Shown: piece after piece, positions 14,438 to 22,242 of the stretch
Position numbering within the stretch: position 1 is the first letter of the stretch
Layout of the letters: every line of letters begins with the position of its first letter
Origin: Armatimonadota bacterium
GTDB taxonomy: Bacteria; Armatimonadota; JAAZEB01
Assembly: GCA_016199585.1 (NCBI GenBank)
Contig: JACQGM010000112.1
Span: 1 to 33,069, forward strand
Direction of reading: 5' to 3'
DNA: 33,069 nucleotides
Program-made: the position numbers and the translations under genes
The notes under the pieces: generated by a model
The model's input: only the letters and a program-made list of their open reading frames with translations
Told to the model about the DNA's origin: nothing
The model's database searches: none

Positions 14438-15565
14438 TCACGGCACCATGCCCGATCCGCTCACGTAGGCGCGGAAGTCGGGCACGCGCACGGGGGCGCC
14501 ATTCAGGGCGAGTGACTGCTGGCTCATGACCCCCGGCGCCGACGTGTCCAGGGCGAAGTGGAGGTCCATCTCCAGGGGCCGCTCTCCCCGCACCACCTCC
14601 ACGAACTCGCGCGTCACCCAGTAATCGGAGCCGCCGTGGCCCGCCCGGGCGACCTCGGCCGAAGCCTGACGGAAGGACTCCGGCAGGAACTCCGCGGCGA
14701 AGTCCATCAGCGGCAGCCAGGTGTCGGCATCGGGCGAGCGGCCGCGCAGCCACACGTGGGCCACGTCGCTCTCGGCGCGACGGCGGCTGGACTCGTAGCA
14801 ACCGTCCGTGCCCTGCAGGCTGTAGGCGACGGTGATGTGCGGCCGGTCGGAGAGCAGGTCCTGGCGGATCTTCACCAGGCCGCCGCGATCGGTCTTGCAC
14901 AGCATCAGCAGGCAGTCCTCCTGGGCGTACCACTCGCCGCGCGGGTCGCGGTAGTGATGGCCGCTCCCCTGGCAGGCAACGCTGGTGATCCGCTGCTTCA
15001 TCCACTGCACCACCGGCCCGAGCTGGTGAGTCGGGTAGGTGATGGCGTTGATGCCGACCTGCCAGTGGAGGCGCCAGGGCGTGCGCTCGCTGCGGGCCTT
15101 CAGCTCGTGGGTGTACTCCGCCTCGGCGAAGTAGACCTCGCCGAAGAGGCCCGCTTCCGCCATCCGCCGCACCAGCAGGTTCGGCGGCATGTAGCACGCG
15201 TTCTCCCCCATCATGTAGACCGATTTGCTGGCGCGCACCGCGTCCACGAGCTGGCAGCACTGCGCCAGGTCCACCACGCCGGGCACCTCGCTCAAGACAT
15301 GGATACCGCGGCGCAGGGCGGCGATCGCCTGGGGGGCGTGCAGGAACTGAGGGGTGGAGACCACAACGGCGTTGAGCAAGCCGCTGTCGAGCATCTGCTC
15401 GTAGTCCCGGAAGCGGTGCGGCACCTCGAACCGCTCTCCGGTCTCCGCCAGGCAGTCCGGATCGATATCGCAGAGCGCCACCACCTCACACTCGGGCAGC
15501 AGGCGCAGGCAGTTCATGTAGACGCGCCCCCGGCGGGCGCCAACGACACCGAAGCTCAATCTCAT
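14438..15565 (-). CDS. Gfo/Idh/MocA-family oxidoreductase
   Basis: A 375-residue NAD(P)-dependent sugar or inositol oxidoreductase. The N-terminal Rossmann strand is LSFGVVGARRGRVYMN, followed by VVALCDIDPDCLAE and the family signature HVLSEVPGVVDLAQC, where the usual EKP reads SEVP. The putative catalytic region is MMGENACYMPPNLLVRRM and GEVYFAEAEYTHELK. The C-terminal half has the open beta-sheet of the family (GSDYWVTREFVEVVRGERPLEMDLHFALD). The E-K-P lysine, often catalytic, is replaced by Val, so activity could be altered. The ATG at 15565 follows CGGAGGTG, which decides it over an earlier start at 15601. It probably works on a polysaccharide-derived sugar, consistent with the hydrolase array further on. 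Confidence 0.9.
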   Translation of the reverse strand: MRLSFGVVGARRGRVYMNCLRLLPECEVVALCDIDPDCLAETGERFEVPHRFRDYEQMLDSGLLNAVVVSTPQFLHAPQAIAALRRGIHVLSEVPGVVDLAQCCQLVDAVRASKSVYMMGENACYMPPNLLVRRMAEAGLFGEVYFAEAEYTHELKARSERTPWRLHWQVGINAITYPTHQLGPVVQWMKQRITSVACQGSGHHYRDPRGEWYAQEDCLLMLCKTDRGGLVKIRQDLLSDRPHITVAYSLQGTDGCYESSRRRAESDVAHVWLRGRSPDADTWLPLMDFAAEFLPESFRQASAEVARAGHGGSDYWVTREFVEVVRGERPLEMDLHFALDTSAPGVMSQQSLALNGAPVRVPDFRAYVSGSGMVP

Positions 15566-15751
15566 CCCGCACCTCCGATGGAGTCTCGCGCGGCTCCCCA
15601 CGCGCCGCCGGTTCCCGCGGCAGCTCCCGGATCACGTTCGCGATCCGCTCGCGGCTCACCTCCTTGCTCGGCAGCATCACCGACGGGTCTGCGGAAGGGG
15701 ACTCCGCGTCGCTGGCGAACAGGGACGTGCGGGCATTACCGGGAGGCAACG

Positions 15752-16498
15752 ATGAGCGTACGATGGTTGAAGGCTCTCGCGGTGGTGGCGGCCGCCGCGT
15801 CGGTAGCAGTCGCGATCGGCAGGCGCCGGCAGGAGGCTCCGGTCGGAGATAGCCCGGGCGCGGGCGGGGAGCCGGTGGGCGAAGTCCGGACACCGGAGCC
15901 GCAGCCGGCGGGCGCCGGTGCGGATCGGAGCGAGGATGCCGCCCCCTCGGAGGCTCCCGGGGTCGCCGCGGAGGCGCCGGCGCAGCCGGACCGGGCCGAT
16001 GCGGTGCCGGTCGCTCCCCTCGAAGTGGCGATGGCTGTGCCGCAAGAGGATCTCCCGCCGCCCGAGGCGCCGTCGCCGGCAGCGCCGGAGGATGCACCCC
16101 CGCCGGCCGCGGTGGCGACGACGATGCCGGCAGCGGCGGAAGAACCGCCGCCGGCCGCGGTGGCTCCGGCGGCGCCCGCCGACGAGGTGCGCCGGGAACA
16201 GGCGCCGATGTCCGACGAGGAGGCGGCGACGACCGCGCGGGAGACCGCCCTTTTCTACGCCTGCGAGGTGGTGGCGGAGCGGGCGGTTCGCGGCGAGCGC
16301 GTCGAGATCCTTGCCCTGGGCGGCGCCGACCTGCGCGAGATCACGCCCGACCGCGCCTGCGTGGTGGTGCCGCTGGAGATCTCACACCGCGCCGCAGGGC
16401 GGATGCCGTACACGAGCTGTCCCGCCCTGCGGGTCACTCTCTCGGGCGGTCCCCGGCACTGGCGCGTCCGCGAGCATCAATGGCTGGACCGCGCCTGA
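15752..16498 (+). CDS. Exported Ala/Pro-rich protein of unknown function
   Basis: A 248-residue protein whose N-terminus MSVRWLKALAVVAAAASVAVAIG is an anchor or signal peptide. About 130 residues of Ala/Pro/Glu-rich low-complexity sequence follow, probably a periplasm-spanning linker. The C-terminal 90 residues look folded: EAATTARETALFYACEVV, VEILALGGADLREITPDRACVVVPLEI and PALRVTLSGGPRHWRVREHQW. I do not recognise the domain. The start follows GGGAGGCAAC. The last 22 bp overlap the 3' end of the L,D-transpeptidase gene on the other strand. A link to the neighbouring cell-wall enzyme is plausible but only positional. Confidence 0.6.
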   Translation: MSVRWLKALAVVAAAASVAVAIGRRRQEAPVGDSPGAGGEPVGEVRTPEPQPAGAGADRSEDAAPSEAPGVAAEAPAQPDRADAVPVAPLEVAMAVPQEDLPPPEAPSPAAPEDAPPPAAVATTMPAAAEEPPPAAVAPAAPADEVRREQAPMSDEEAATTARETALFYACEVVAERAVRGERVEILALGGADLREITPDRACVVVPLEISHRAAGRMPYTSCPALRVTLSGGPRHWRVREHQWLDRA

Positions 16499-17217
16499 TC
16501 GGGCGCCGCCAACCGCCCCACGACGTAGAAGCGGCCATCGCGGCGGGCGAGGAGCCGGCGAACGGCGCCCTCCGAGAGCGCGGCGCGGATCCCCTGGCGC
16601 CGGACCTCGGCGTTGAGGCGCGCCCGGCTCGCCCGACCCTTGCCGTAGACGTCCGGGTAGGCCGCCGCCCAGATCCAGCCGCGACCGGCATCCACCTTCA
16701 CGCGCACGGTGTCGTGCCGTACCTCGACAGGGGTGCCGACCGCCACCAGCTCGAACAACTCCTCGGCGTCCTTCATTCGCATCCGCACGCACCCGTGTGA
16801 GACGACCTTCCCCACCGTCCCCGGCTGGTTCGTGCCGTGGATGCCGTGCTCCTCGGGAGTGAAACCCATCCAGCGGGTGCCGAGCGGGTTGCGCGGCCCG
16901 GGGGGAATGACCGGGAGCGATCCCTTGTAGTCGTTGTACGGGTAGCCCCATGTCGGGTTGACGACCTTCTCCAGGATCCGCCACCGGCCCAGCGGGGTGG
17001 GCCACCGCCGCTGCCCGACGCCCACGGGGTAGACTCTGGAGACCCGGTCACCCGCGTAAAGGGTGAGCGTGCGCGAGGGCACGTTGATGACGATCCGCGC
17101 GGCCGCCGGAGCCGCCGGCTCCTGTGCCAGAGCCGTGACCGGCGCGTGAGCGGCGATGCTCACCGCCGCCGCCAGTGCCGCGAGCCAACGGGCGCCCCAC
17201 CTCCGAATGCCCATCAT
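16477..17217 (-). CDS. L,D-transpeptidase (YkuD domain)
   Basis: A 246-residue exported cell-wall enzyme that would form 3-3 peptidoglycan crosslinks or attach proteins. A signal peptide covers about residues 1-31, ending near ALAQ. The YkuD domain starts at RIVINVPSRTLTLYAGDR, and the catalytic motif HGIHGTNQPGTVGKVVSHGC spans 124-143 with nucleophile Cys143 and the following VRM. After the domain, a basic 60-residue tail (YGKGRASRARLNAEVRRQGI) may bind the wall. The ATG at 17217 follows AAGGGAT; a second ATG is adjacent. A perfect hairpin ends 16 bp upstream and belongs to the gene behind it. Confidence 0.92.
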   Translation of the reverse strand: MMGIRRWGARWLAALAAAVSIAAHAPVTALAQEPAAPAAARIVINVPSRTLTLYAGDRVSRVYPVGVGQRRWPTPLGRWRILEKVVNPTWGYPYNDYKGSLPVIPPGPRNPLGTRWMGFTPEEHGIHGTNQPGTVGKVVSHGCVRMRMKDAEELFELVAVGTPVEVRHDTVRVKVDAGRGWIWAAAYPDVYGKGRASRARLNAEVRRQGIRAALSEGAVRRLLARRDGRFYVVGRLAAPDQARSSH

Positions 17218-17233
17218 CGCTATCCCTTCACGA

Positions 17234-17266
17234 GGCGAGGGGGCGCGCGGTGCGCGCCCCCTCGCC
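17234..17266 (-). terminator. Hairpin terminator of the two-repeat secreted protein gene
   Basis: GGCGAGGGGGCGCGC and GCGCGCCCCCTCGCC form a perfect 15-bp stem with a 3-base loop, starting about 35 bp after the secreted-protein stop. No clear T-run follows. On the minus strand it lies immediately before the ribosome site of the L,D-transpeptidase gene, so it would uncouple the two transcripts. Confidence 0.7.
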
Positions 17267-17301
17267 GGTGCCGCTGATCCCTCGGGTCCGCTGGAATGAG
17301 C

Positions 17302-19002
17302 CTACCAGCGGCCGCGGATGACACGCCGGGTCGGCTGCTGGCGAACACCCGCGACGGCGGGCGGCCGCACTGCCGGCGCCGGCGTAACCAGCGCGGTCTC
17401 AAAGCCGGCGGTCACCCCGCTGGCGATGAACTGCGGCTGGTCGGTCGGGCCGAACACCCACACCGTCTGCCCCGACTGGAGCGCCGTCTCGGCTTCGGTG
17501 GCCGTCGTGATCATCTGGCCGCGGTGGAAGAAGCGCACGTCCTCGCCGAGCGGATAGGTCCGCGTCACCACCTGCCCATCCTGCATCATGCGGAGGGTGA
17601 TGGAGTCCTCGCTGACTTGCGTGATGGTGGCGCGCACTCCCGGCTGGACGGGCGCGAAGAGCCCGACCACGTTGCGCTCCGGCACCACCTCGAAGAGCAC
17701 GGTGTCACCCGTGTTGAGCTGGGAAACCATCACCGGCTGCTCGTCGCGCAGCACGATCGCCTGCGGCGAGAAGCGCAGCGTGCGCGTCTCACCGGATGGC
17801 AGGCGCACGGTGACGGTGTTGCGAGCGCGGTCAATGGCGCTGATGGTGCCCACGCCCACGCGGCCGCCGAACGTCAGGTTGGCCAGGCGGGCGGTCTGGG
17901 GCACGGAGACCATCGTGTTCGCCTGGATCTCGGTGAAGTCCACCGGCTGGCCCCGGGCCATCCAGCGGCTCTCGTCGGTTACGACGAAGGTGCCCAGCAG
18001 GGGCACGCCGTTCCAGTCGAAACTCATGGTGATGGTCGCCGGCATGCCGGCGGTCGCCGGGGTGTAGGCGACGAAGCGGCCCTGGCTGAAGGGCGCGGCC
18101 ATGGCCGTCACAACCGGCATCTCCGGCGTCGGCGCCGTCACCACGGCGGGCTGCTCCGGCTGCTCGATCAGAGCCGCCTCGAAGCCCCGGGTCGGCTCGG
18201 CGATGACGAGCTGCGGGTTGTTCAGATCCCCGTAGATCCACACCTGCATCTGGCTCTGGAAGCCCGCCGGGAAGTTCTCGGCGATGATCGGCTGGCCGGC
18301 CAGGAAGAAGCGGGTGCCACGGTCCAGCGACACCGTGCGCGTGACCTGGCGGCCATCCTGAGTGAAGCTCAGGGTGAGCACGTTGTCGCCGATCTCGGTG
18401 ATCGTCGCGCGGGTGCCCGGCTGCAGGCGCTGGACGAGCGCCACCATGTTCTGGTCGGGCGGCAGCTCGAAGAGCACGGTGTCGTTGACGGAGAGCTGGG
18501 TGAAGGGCATGATCTGCCCTTCACGGATGAAGACGGCGTTGGGCGAGAAGCGCAGAACGCGCGTCTCCCCGGAGGGCAGGCGCACGATCATCGTGTTGGC
18601 CACCCGGTCGATCCGGGTGATGGTGCCCACGCCGACCGGGCCGCCAAAGGTCACGTCCATGAGGCGCGCGCTGGACGGAATCGTCAGCGTGGCGCCCTCC
18701 TGGAGCTGCGACCAATTCACGGACTGCCCCTGGAACATCCAGTGGTCTTCAGAGCGCACCACGTAGGTGGCGAGCAGGGGAGTGCCCTGCCAGTCGAAGC
18801 GGACGGTGACCGTCTCGGGAAGCTCGGCGGTCGCCACCTGGTGGCCCACGAAGGCGCCCTGGGTGAACGTGCCGGATGGCATCGTCGCTGTGGCCGACGG
18901 CATCGTCTGCATGTGGTCATCAGCGGGTGCGCCGTACTGCGCGGCCGCCGGCATGACGGCTGCCAGGGCCAGCGCCAGGGCGAAGCTAATCCACCCTCTC
19001 AT
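17302..19002 (-). CDS. Secreted protein built from two ~259-residue repeats
   Basis: A 566-residue exported protein with a classical signal peptide (residues 1-21, ending PAAAQ). Residues 41-280 and 301-541 are copies of each other: FDWQGTPLLATYVVRSEDHW against FDWNGVPLLGTFVVTDESRW, SSARLMDVTFGGPVGVGTIT against QTARLANLTFGGRVGVGTIS, and MIVRLPSGETRVLRFSP against VTVRLPSGETRTLRFSP. Each repeat contains several short beta-barrel-like units with V-x-x-I-x-x-R or RAT-I-T-x-I patterns. The C-terminal 25 residues are basic and Pro/Arg-rich. I know no function; a surface or wall-associated role is an inference from export and from the nearby L,D-transpeptidase. The ATG follows AGGAGAGG. Confidence 0.75.
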   Translation of the reverse strand: MRGWISFALALALAAVMPAAAQYGAPADDHMQTMPSATATMPSGTFTQGAFVGHQVATAELPETVTVRFDWQGTPLLATYVVRSEDHWMFQGQSVNWSQLQEGATLTIPSSARLMDVTFGGPVGVGTITRIDRVANTMIVRLPSGETRVLRFSPNAVFIREGQIMPFTQLSVNDTVLFELPPDQNMVALVQRLQPGTRATITEIGDNVLTLSFTQDGRQVTRTVSLDRGTRFFLAGQPIIAENFPAGFQSQMQVWIYGDLNNPQLVIAEPTRGFEAALIEQPEQPAVVTAPTPEMPVVTAMAAPFSQGRFVAYTPATAGMPATITMSFDWNGVPLLGTFVVTDESRWMARGQPVDFTEIQANTMVSVPQTARLANLTFGGRVGVGTISAIDRARNTVTVRLPSGETRTLRFSPQAIVLRDEQPVMVSQLNTGDTVLFEVVPERNVVGLFAPVQPGVRATITQVSEDSITLRMMQDGQVVTRTYPLGEDVRFFHRGQMITTATEAETALQSGQTVWVFGPTDQPQFIASGVTAGFETALVTPAPAVRPPAVAGVRQQPTRRVIRGRW

Positions 19003-19371
19003 TGTGCTCTATCCTCTCCTGAGGGATGCGGCGCATCGGGAGGACCCGAGCGCGCATCCCCTCATGCCGCGCTGGCGCCATCGGTAGAGGGCACCGCGGT
19101 CCCCGACCGGAAGCCGGGACAGGGCCCCTCGGGCGCCGCTCGGCAAATGGTCTTCTTTGATCCTTTCGGCTTGGCGCCAGCCGCCGGGTCCGCCGGGACG
19201 CCTGCCGCCGCCCGTCTGTTTCACAACCGGGCAAGCCGGGATGGCCCATCTGTCCATCCGGCAAACGATGTACCACCCGACGGTGAGGGCTAAACACGCG
19301 CCGCGCCCGGCCTGGTCTCCCTGCCGGCGGGCGCCAAGGTGGGACACGCACCGGGGTCCGCCTCCCTCGTC
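19003..19371 (-). other. Long intergenic leader with a possible structured RNA
   Basis: No gene is supported in this stretch. On the minus strand, upstream of the secreted-protein gene, CGGCTTG (19232-19238) and CAAGCCG (19167-19173) close a ~72-base domain with several internal GC helices. It is followed by the purine-rich GAAAGGATCAAAGAAGACC. I could not match it to a known riboswitch class; it may be a 5' leader element or a simple GC-rich spacer. Confidence 0.3.
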
Positions 19372-20136
19372 TCACTCCACCTCGCGGATCCCCAGCGCCC
19401 GGCAGTGGTGCGCCAGCGACTCCGGGATGTGCGCGTCCCAGTAGGCCCAGCCGTGGATGCCGGGGTGCTCGCGGTAGGTGTGGGGGATGCCGAGGCGCTT
19501 CAGGTGCGCGTGGAAGGCGCGGTTGTCCTGCAGGAGGAAGTCCTCGCTGCCGCAATCGAAGTGGAGCGCCGGAGCGCGCCCCTTCGCGATCCGCTCGGCC
19601 AGGGCGTAGCAGTCGTTCTCCTCACGGTGGGCGCCGCCGCGGGGGCCGAAGATCGGGCGCAGCTCCGGCTCCAGCGGGTCGTCCTCGGGGCGGCGGGCGG
19701 CGCCGAAGGCGCTGGAGTGCGCGCCCACGGATCCGAAGCGATCGGGGTACTTCAGGCCGAGTTTCATCGCCCCGTAGCCCCCCATCGAGAGGCCGCCGAT
19801 GGCGGTGTGCGCGCGTCCCTTCCGCACGTGGTAGCACCCCTCCACGTGGCCGAGGAGGTCATCCATCAGGTAGTCCTCGAAGCGGGCGCCGTCGGCCATG
19901 TTGCTGTAGAAGCTGCGCTCGCCGTCGGCCATGATGACGACGATGGGCAGTCGGCGCGCGTAGCGGTCGAGGCTGGTCCACGAGGTCCAGGCGCGGTGAT
20001 CATCGGAGAGGCCGTGCAGCAGATAGAGCACGGGATAGGGGCCGCCCGTGGCGCCCTGGTAGTCGGGCAGGAGGACGGTGTAACTCTTGGGGCGTCCCAG
20101 CGCCTTGCTGAAGAACGCCAGCGTGCCGAAGCTCAT
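19372..20136 (-). CDS. Esterase (alpha/beta-hydrolase, esterase D/antigen 85-like)
   Basis: A 254-residue carboxylesterase-like hydrolase. YPVLYLLHGLSDDHRAW holds the oxyanion-hole region, and the nucleophile elbow AIGGLSMGGYGAM places catalytic Ser117. Asp in FDCGSEDFLL and His in YREHPGIHGWAYWD complete the triad. No signal peptide is seen from the chosen ATG (20136), which follows AAGGGAAGAG; an upstream in-frame ATG at 20181 would add 15 unconvincing residues. The family includes formylglutathione hydrolases and feruloyl/acetyl esterases; the genomic surroundings favour an ester on a plant or bacterial polysaccharide, but this is inference. Confidence 0.88.
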   Translation of the reverse strand: MSFGTLAFFSKALGRPKSYTVLLPDYQGATGGPYPVLYLLHGLSDDHRAWTSWTSLDRYARRLPIVVIMADGERSFYSNMADGARFEDYLMDDLLGHVEGCYHVRKGRAHTAIGGLSMGGYGAMKLGLKYPDRFGSVGAHSSAFGAARRPEDDPLEPELRPIFGPRGGAHREENDCYALAERIAKGRAPALHFDCGSEDFLLQDNRAFHAHLKRLGIPHTYREHPGIHGWAYWDAHIPESLAHHCRALGIREVE

Positions 20137-20226
20137 GCTCTTCCCTTCGCGGGTGGATGGATGTTCGCGTTGTGTCGCCACCCCACACCTCGAAGGTTCG
20201 CCGCGCCCGGAGCCCTTCCTTGGAGG

Positions 20227-20523
20227 CTACGGGACGCCCGCGGCCACGGGGCGAACGCGCACCTGCTCGTCGCTCAGGATCTCCATGTCGTCCATCTCCA
20301 CCAGCACGTCGCGGGTGGCGCGCCCGTGGGTGCCGGAGAGCGCCAGCTCGGCGAAGCGCGCCTCGTTGGTGGCGGCGTCCACGAAGATGTCCTCCACGCG
20401 GCCCACCACGTTGCCGGCCGGGTTCACCACCTCGCGCCCGCGGATATCCGGTCCCTTCAGCTCCTGCGGCATCTGCCGGAACTCGCTCAACCGCTCCAAG
20501 ACCAATGGTCGGTCATTGCTCAT
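20227..20523 (-). CDS. Small PRC-barrel domain protein
   Basis: A 98-residue protein. The central DIRGREVVNPAGNVVGRVED and FVDAATNEARFAEL are the PRC-barrel beta strands; a short charged extension precedes them. PRC barrels bind proteins or RNA and are regulatory modules; two occur in the MgtE-type transporter of this window. No enzymatic residues are expected. The ATG follows GGGGAGCAGG. It lies 90 bp upstream of, and co-directional with, the esterase gene, so the two may share a transcript. Confidence 0.8.
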   Translation of the reverse strand: MSNDRPLVLERLSEFRQMPQELKGPDIRGREVVNPAGNVVGRVEDIFVDAATNEARFAELALSGTHGRATRDVLVEMDDMEILSDEQVRVRPVAAGVP

Positions 20524-20679
20524 CGCCTGCTCCCCTTCCCCTCCCGCGACGCTTCTCGCCGCCGCGCTTGCCCCTACGTATCCCCCGGGGAGCGAGAGTG
20601 CAAACCGCGGCCGAGGAATCGCCCCTCTTGCCCCAAACCAAGCTGTGACCGAGCGGCGGCAGAGCGCGAGTCCAGGGCA

Positions 20680-21549
20680 TCAGGGCGCGTCACGGACCCC
20701 TGCCCCCGGGGGACCAAGCCGGGTACCCCGGCAGGTGGGGTACGCGGCGCAGCCCCAGAACGGTCTGCCAGCACCCGTGCCCGTTCGCGCCCTGCGAAGC
20801 GCCATCGGCTGGCCGCAGAGCGGGCACCGGGGAACATCCGCCGCCGGAGCAGGGGGATCAGCCGGATCAGACCGATCCGACTGATCGGGCTGATCCGACC
20901 GATCGGGTCCACCGAGCGCATCCCCGGGGTCCCCCGCACCCGGCCGATCTCCCCCACGGCCCCACGGTGCCTGGCGCTGACGCGCCTCTCGCCGCGCGGC
21001 AGCCAGGCGTTCGCTGTAGCCTCCCTCGTTGATGAACTGCTGCTCCAGCGCGCGTATCTGCCGGTCCAGCAGATAGTTCGTCTGGTGGATCAGGCAGATC
21101 AGCGTGTTGGCGGCGGTCTCGGCGTCGCCGGCTTCCACGAACGCCCGGTAGGGATCATACGGATCCAGGCCGGACGCCGCGTCGCCGCTGGCGGCCGCCA
21201 TGCCGATCGCCCGCACCCGAATGGCTCTCGGGTCGTCCTTCGCCCACGCCCGCAGCTTGCGCTGGCGCAGGAAATCCTCGTAGTCGAGCAGAAGCTCGTC
21301 CAGGCTGGCGCGCGCCACGCCTACCAGACGCAGTTCGGTCTGGCTGGAGGTGCCCGAAGCGCGGCTGCCCTCGGCGATGTTCTGCCGCCCGCTGCGCGCT
21401 GCCTGAACCATCTGGTCGCGCGTGCGCGACCGCTTGTCTACAAACCGATCACAGAACGCCACCGTGCCGTCGTAGACCGCCTGGGCCGCCCTGAAGGAGC
21501 GGAGCTTGCGGTAGCCCCCGTGCGCCCGAAGCGTGGGATGGTCCGCCAT
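20680..21549 (-). CDS. Four-helix-bundle protein with C-terminal zinc finger
   Basis: A 289-residue protein. The first ~130 residues match the four-helix-bundle (S23/Avd-like) family: YRKLRSFRAAQAVYDGTVAF, QMVQAARSGRQNIAEGSRAS and RLVGVARASLDELLLDYEDF. A following helical segment (FVEAGDAETAANTLICLIHQ, then LEQQFINEGGYSERLAAARR) fits the suffix-type subfamily. After a linker rich in Asp/Ser/Pro is a topoisomerase-type C4 zinc finger, CPLCGQPMALRR with the second Cys pair in WGCAAYPTC. It likely binds nucleic acid or protein. The DRSDQPDQSDRSD-like linker is encoded by GATC-rich repeats resembling the DNA just upstream of the gene. The ATG follows AGGGAGG. Confidence 0.8.
   Translation of the reverse strand: MADHPTLRAHGGYRKLRSFRAAQAVYDGTVAFCDRFVDKRSRTRDQMVQAARSGRQNIAEGSRASGTSSQTELRLVGVARASLDELLLDYEDFLRQRKLRAWAKDDPRAIRVRAIGMAAASGDAASGLDPYDPYRAFVEAGDAETAANTLICLIHQTNYLLDRQIRALEQQFINEGGYSERLAAARREARQRQAPWGRGGDRPGAGDPGDALGGPDRSDQPDQSDRSDPADPPAPAADVPRCPLCGQPMALRRARTGTGAGRPFWGCAAYPTCRGTRLGPPGAGVRDAP
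20853..20908. repeat. GATC-rich simple repeat encoding the zinc-finger linker
   Basis: Short imperfect units of the kind GGATCAG, CCGATCCGA and CTGATCGGGC follow each other inside the four-helix-bundle gene. They encode an Asp/Ser/Gln/Pro linker, so length changes would be tolerated while in frame. Confidence 0.65.
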
Positions 21550-21580
21550 GCGAGTGCCTCCCTGCCGCCATCTGCCACCC

Positions 21581-21622
21581 GCCGGATCCGCCGGATCCGC
21601 CCGATTCGTCCGATCCGCCGGA
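21581..21622. repeat. GATC/CCGGA-rich simple repeat upstream of the four-helix-bundle gene
   Basis: Units such as GCCGGATCC, CCCGATTCG and CCGATCCGCC repeat in tandem. They resemble the linker-encoding repeat within the gene at 20853-20908. The remainder of 21550-21729 shows no gene. Confidence 0.6.
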
Positions 21623-21729
21623 GCGACCCGCGACCACTTCCCCGATTCGCCGAAAACTGCCGGCTCTTCCTGCCCGGGCGGCGCAGGCGGCGCAGACCCG
21701 CCTGCCGGGCAACACCGCGGCCGAACGTC

Positions 21730-21954
21730 TCACACCCCATGCAGCCCCGCCACCCGCGCGTCAATCTCCCCCTCCAGCCCCGACACGTCCGCCCCCGGGT
21801 CCGCCCGTTTCGCCGCCAGCCCCCGCTCCACCAGGGCGATAATGGGCGCCTGCTCCTCGGGCGTGGCGTCGGGGACGGGGAGCTTCTTCCAGTCGTCGGG
21901 GTAGAGGTGGATGTTGCTGCGGCGGTGGGCGCGCAGGAAGTCGCGCGCCCCGGG
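21730..21954 (-). pseudogene. C-terminal remnant of an Eco57I/PglX-like DNA methylase
   Basis: A frame of 74 residues ends at the TGA at 21730-21732 and runs upstream until the TAG that ends the toxin gene. Its sequence, with SNIHLYPDDWKKLPVPDATP, EEQAPIIALVERGLAAKRAD and a final LEGEIDARVAGLHGV, is that of the extreme C-terminus of large type II/BREX-like restriction-methylases (family pattern: PDDW-x-x-x-P-I-P, then LVDRIL-x-AK-x-AD, then LE-x-EID-x-LVYALYGL). No start codon or upstream methylase domain exists here, and the toxin gene sits at the break. I call it a truncated fragment. Confidence 0.7.
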
Positions 21955-22242
21955 CTACCGGTGGCGCCAGTAGCCGGGCTTGCGGCGGCAGTGAGCGACG
22001 GCCACGACCTCGATGGCGTCTTCCCTCACGCGGTAGACCACCTGATATGGATAGTGACGCATCACGTGCCGGCGGGTGCCGTGCAGGTGGGGGGACCAAC
22101 CTGCGGGTGCCTCAAGGATCCGCGCCAGCGCGTGTTCGAGCTCGGAGGCGAAACCCTCCGCCGCGGCCGCGCTGCGCTCGCGATACCATTCGTAGGCGGC
22201 GCTCGCCTCCGCGACCGCTTCCGGGTGGAGGTCAACCCTCAT
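21955..22242 (-). CDS. RelE/ParE-type toxin
   Basis: A 95-residue toxin of the plasmid-stabilisation (ParE/RelE) fold. Recognisable are VDLHPEAVAEASAAYEWYRE, a central FASELEHALARI helix, and the C-terminal MRHYPYQVVYRVREDAIEVV and AVAHCRRKPGYWRHR, which carries the family His/Arg-Trp ending. It would inhibit gyrase or translation until bound by its antitoxin. The ATG at 22242 overlaps the end of the antitoxin gene by 11 bp, giving translational coupling; an ATG 18 bp upstream is less likely. Its stop directly abuts a methylase remnant, as expected in a mobile or defence patch. Confidence 0.9.
   Translation of the reverse strand: MRVDLHPEAVAEASAAYEWYRERSAAAAEGFASELEHALARILEAPAGWSPHLHGTRRHVMRHYPYQVVYRVREDAIEVVAVAHCRRKPGYWRHR

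Noticed and set aside
14034-15260. A long open frame of about 408 codons antisense-frame to the oxidoreductase and through the repeats
   Set aside because: It is out of frame with the well-supported Gfo/Idh/MocA gene and gains its length from GC-rich repeats; no domain motif is present.
15593-15750. Minus-strand peptide around PSKEVSRERIANVIRELPRE
   Set aside because: It looked briefly like an antitoxin N-terminus, but it has no ribosome site and continues into the oxidoreductase gene without a recognisable domain.
19150-19262. A cyclic-di-GMP-I or other known riboswitch upstream of the secreted protein
   Set aside because: The expected conserved motifs, such as a GCAAACC and GACGCAAAGCC pair, are absent on both strands.
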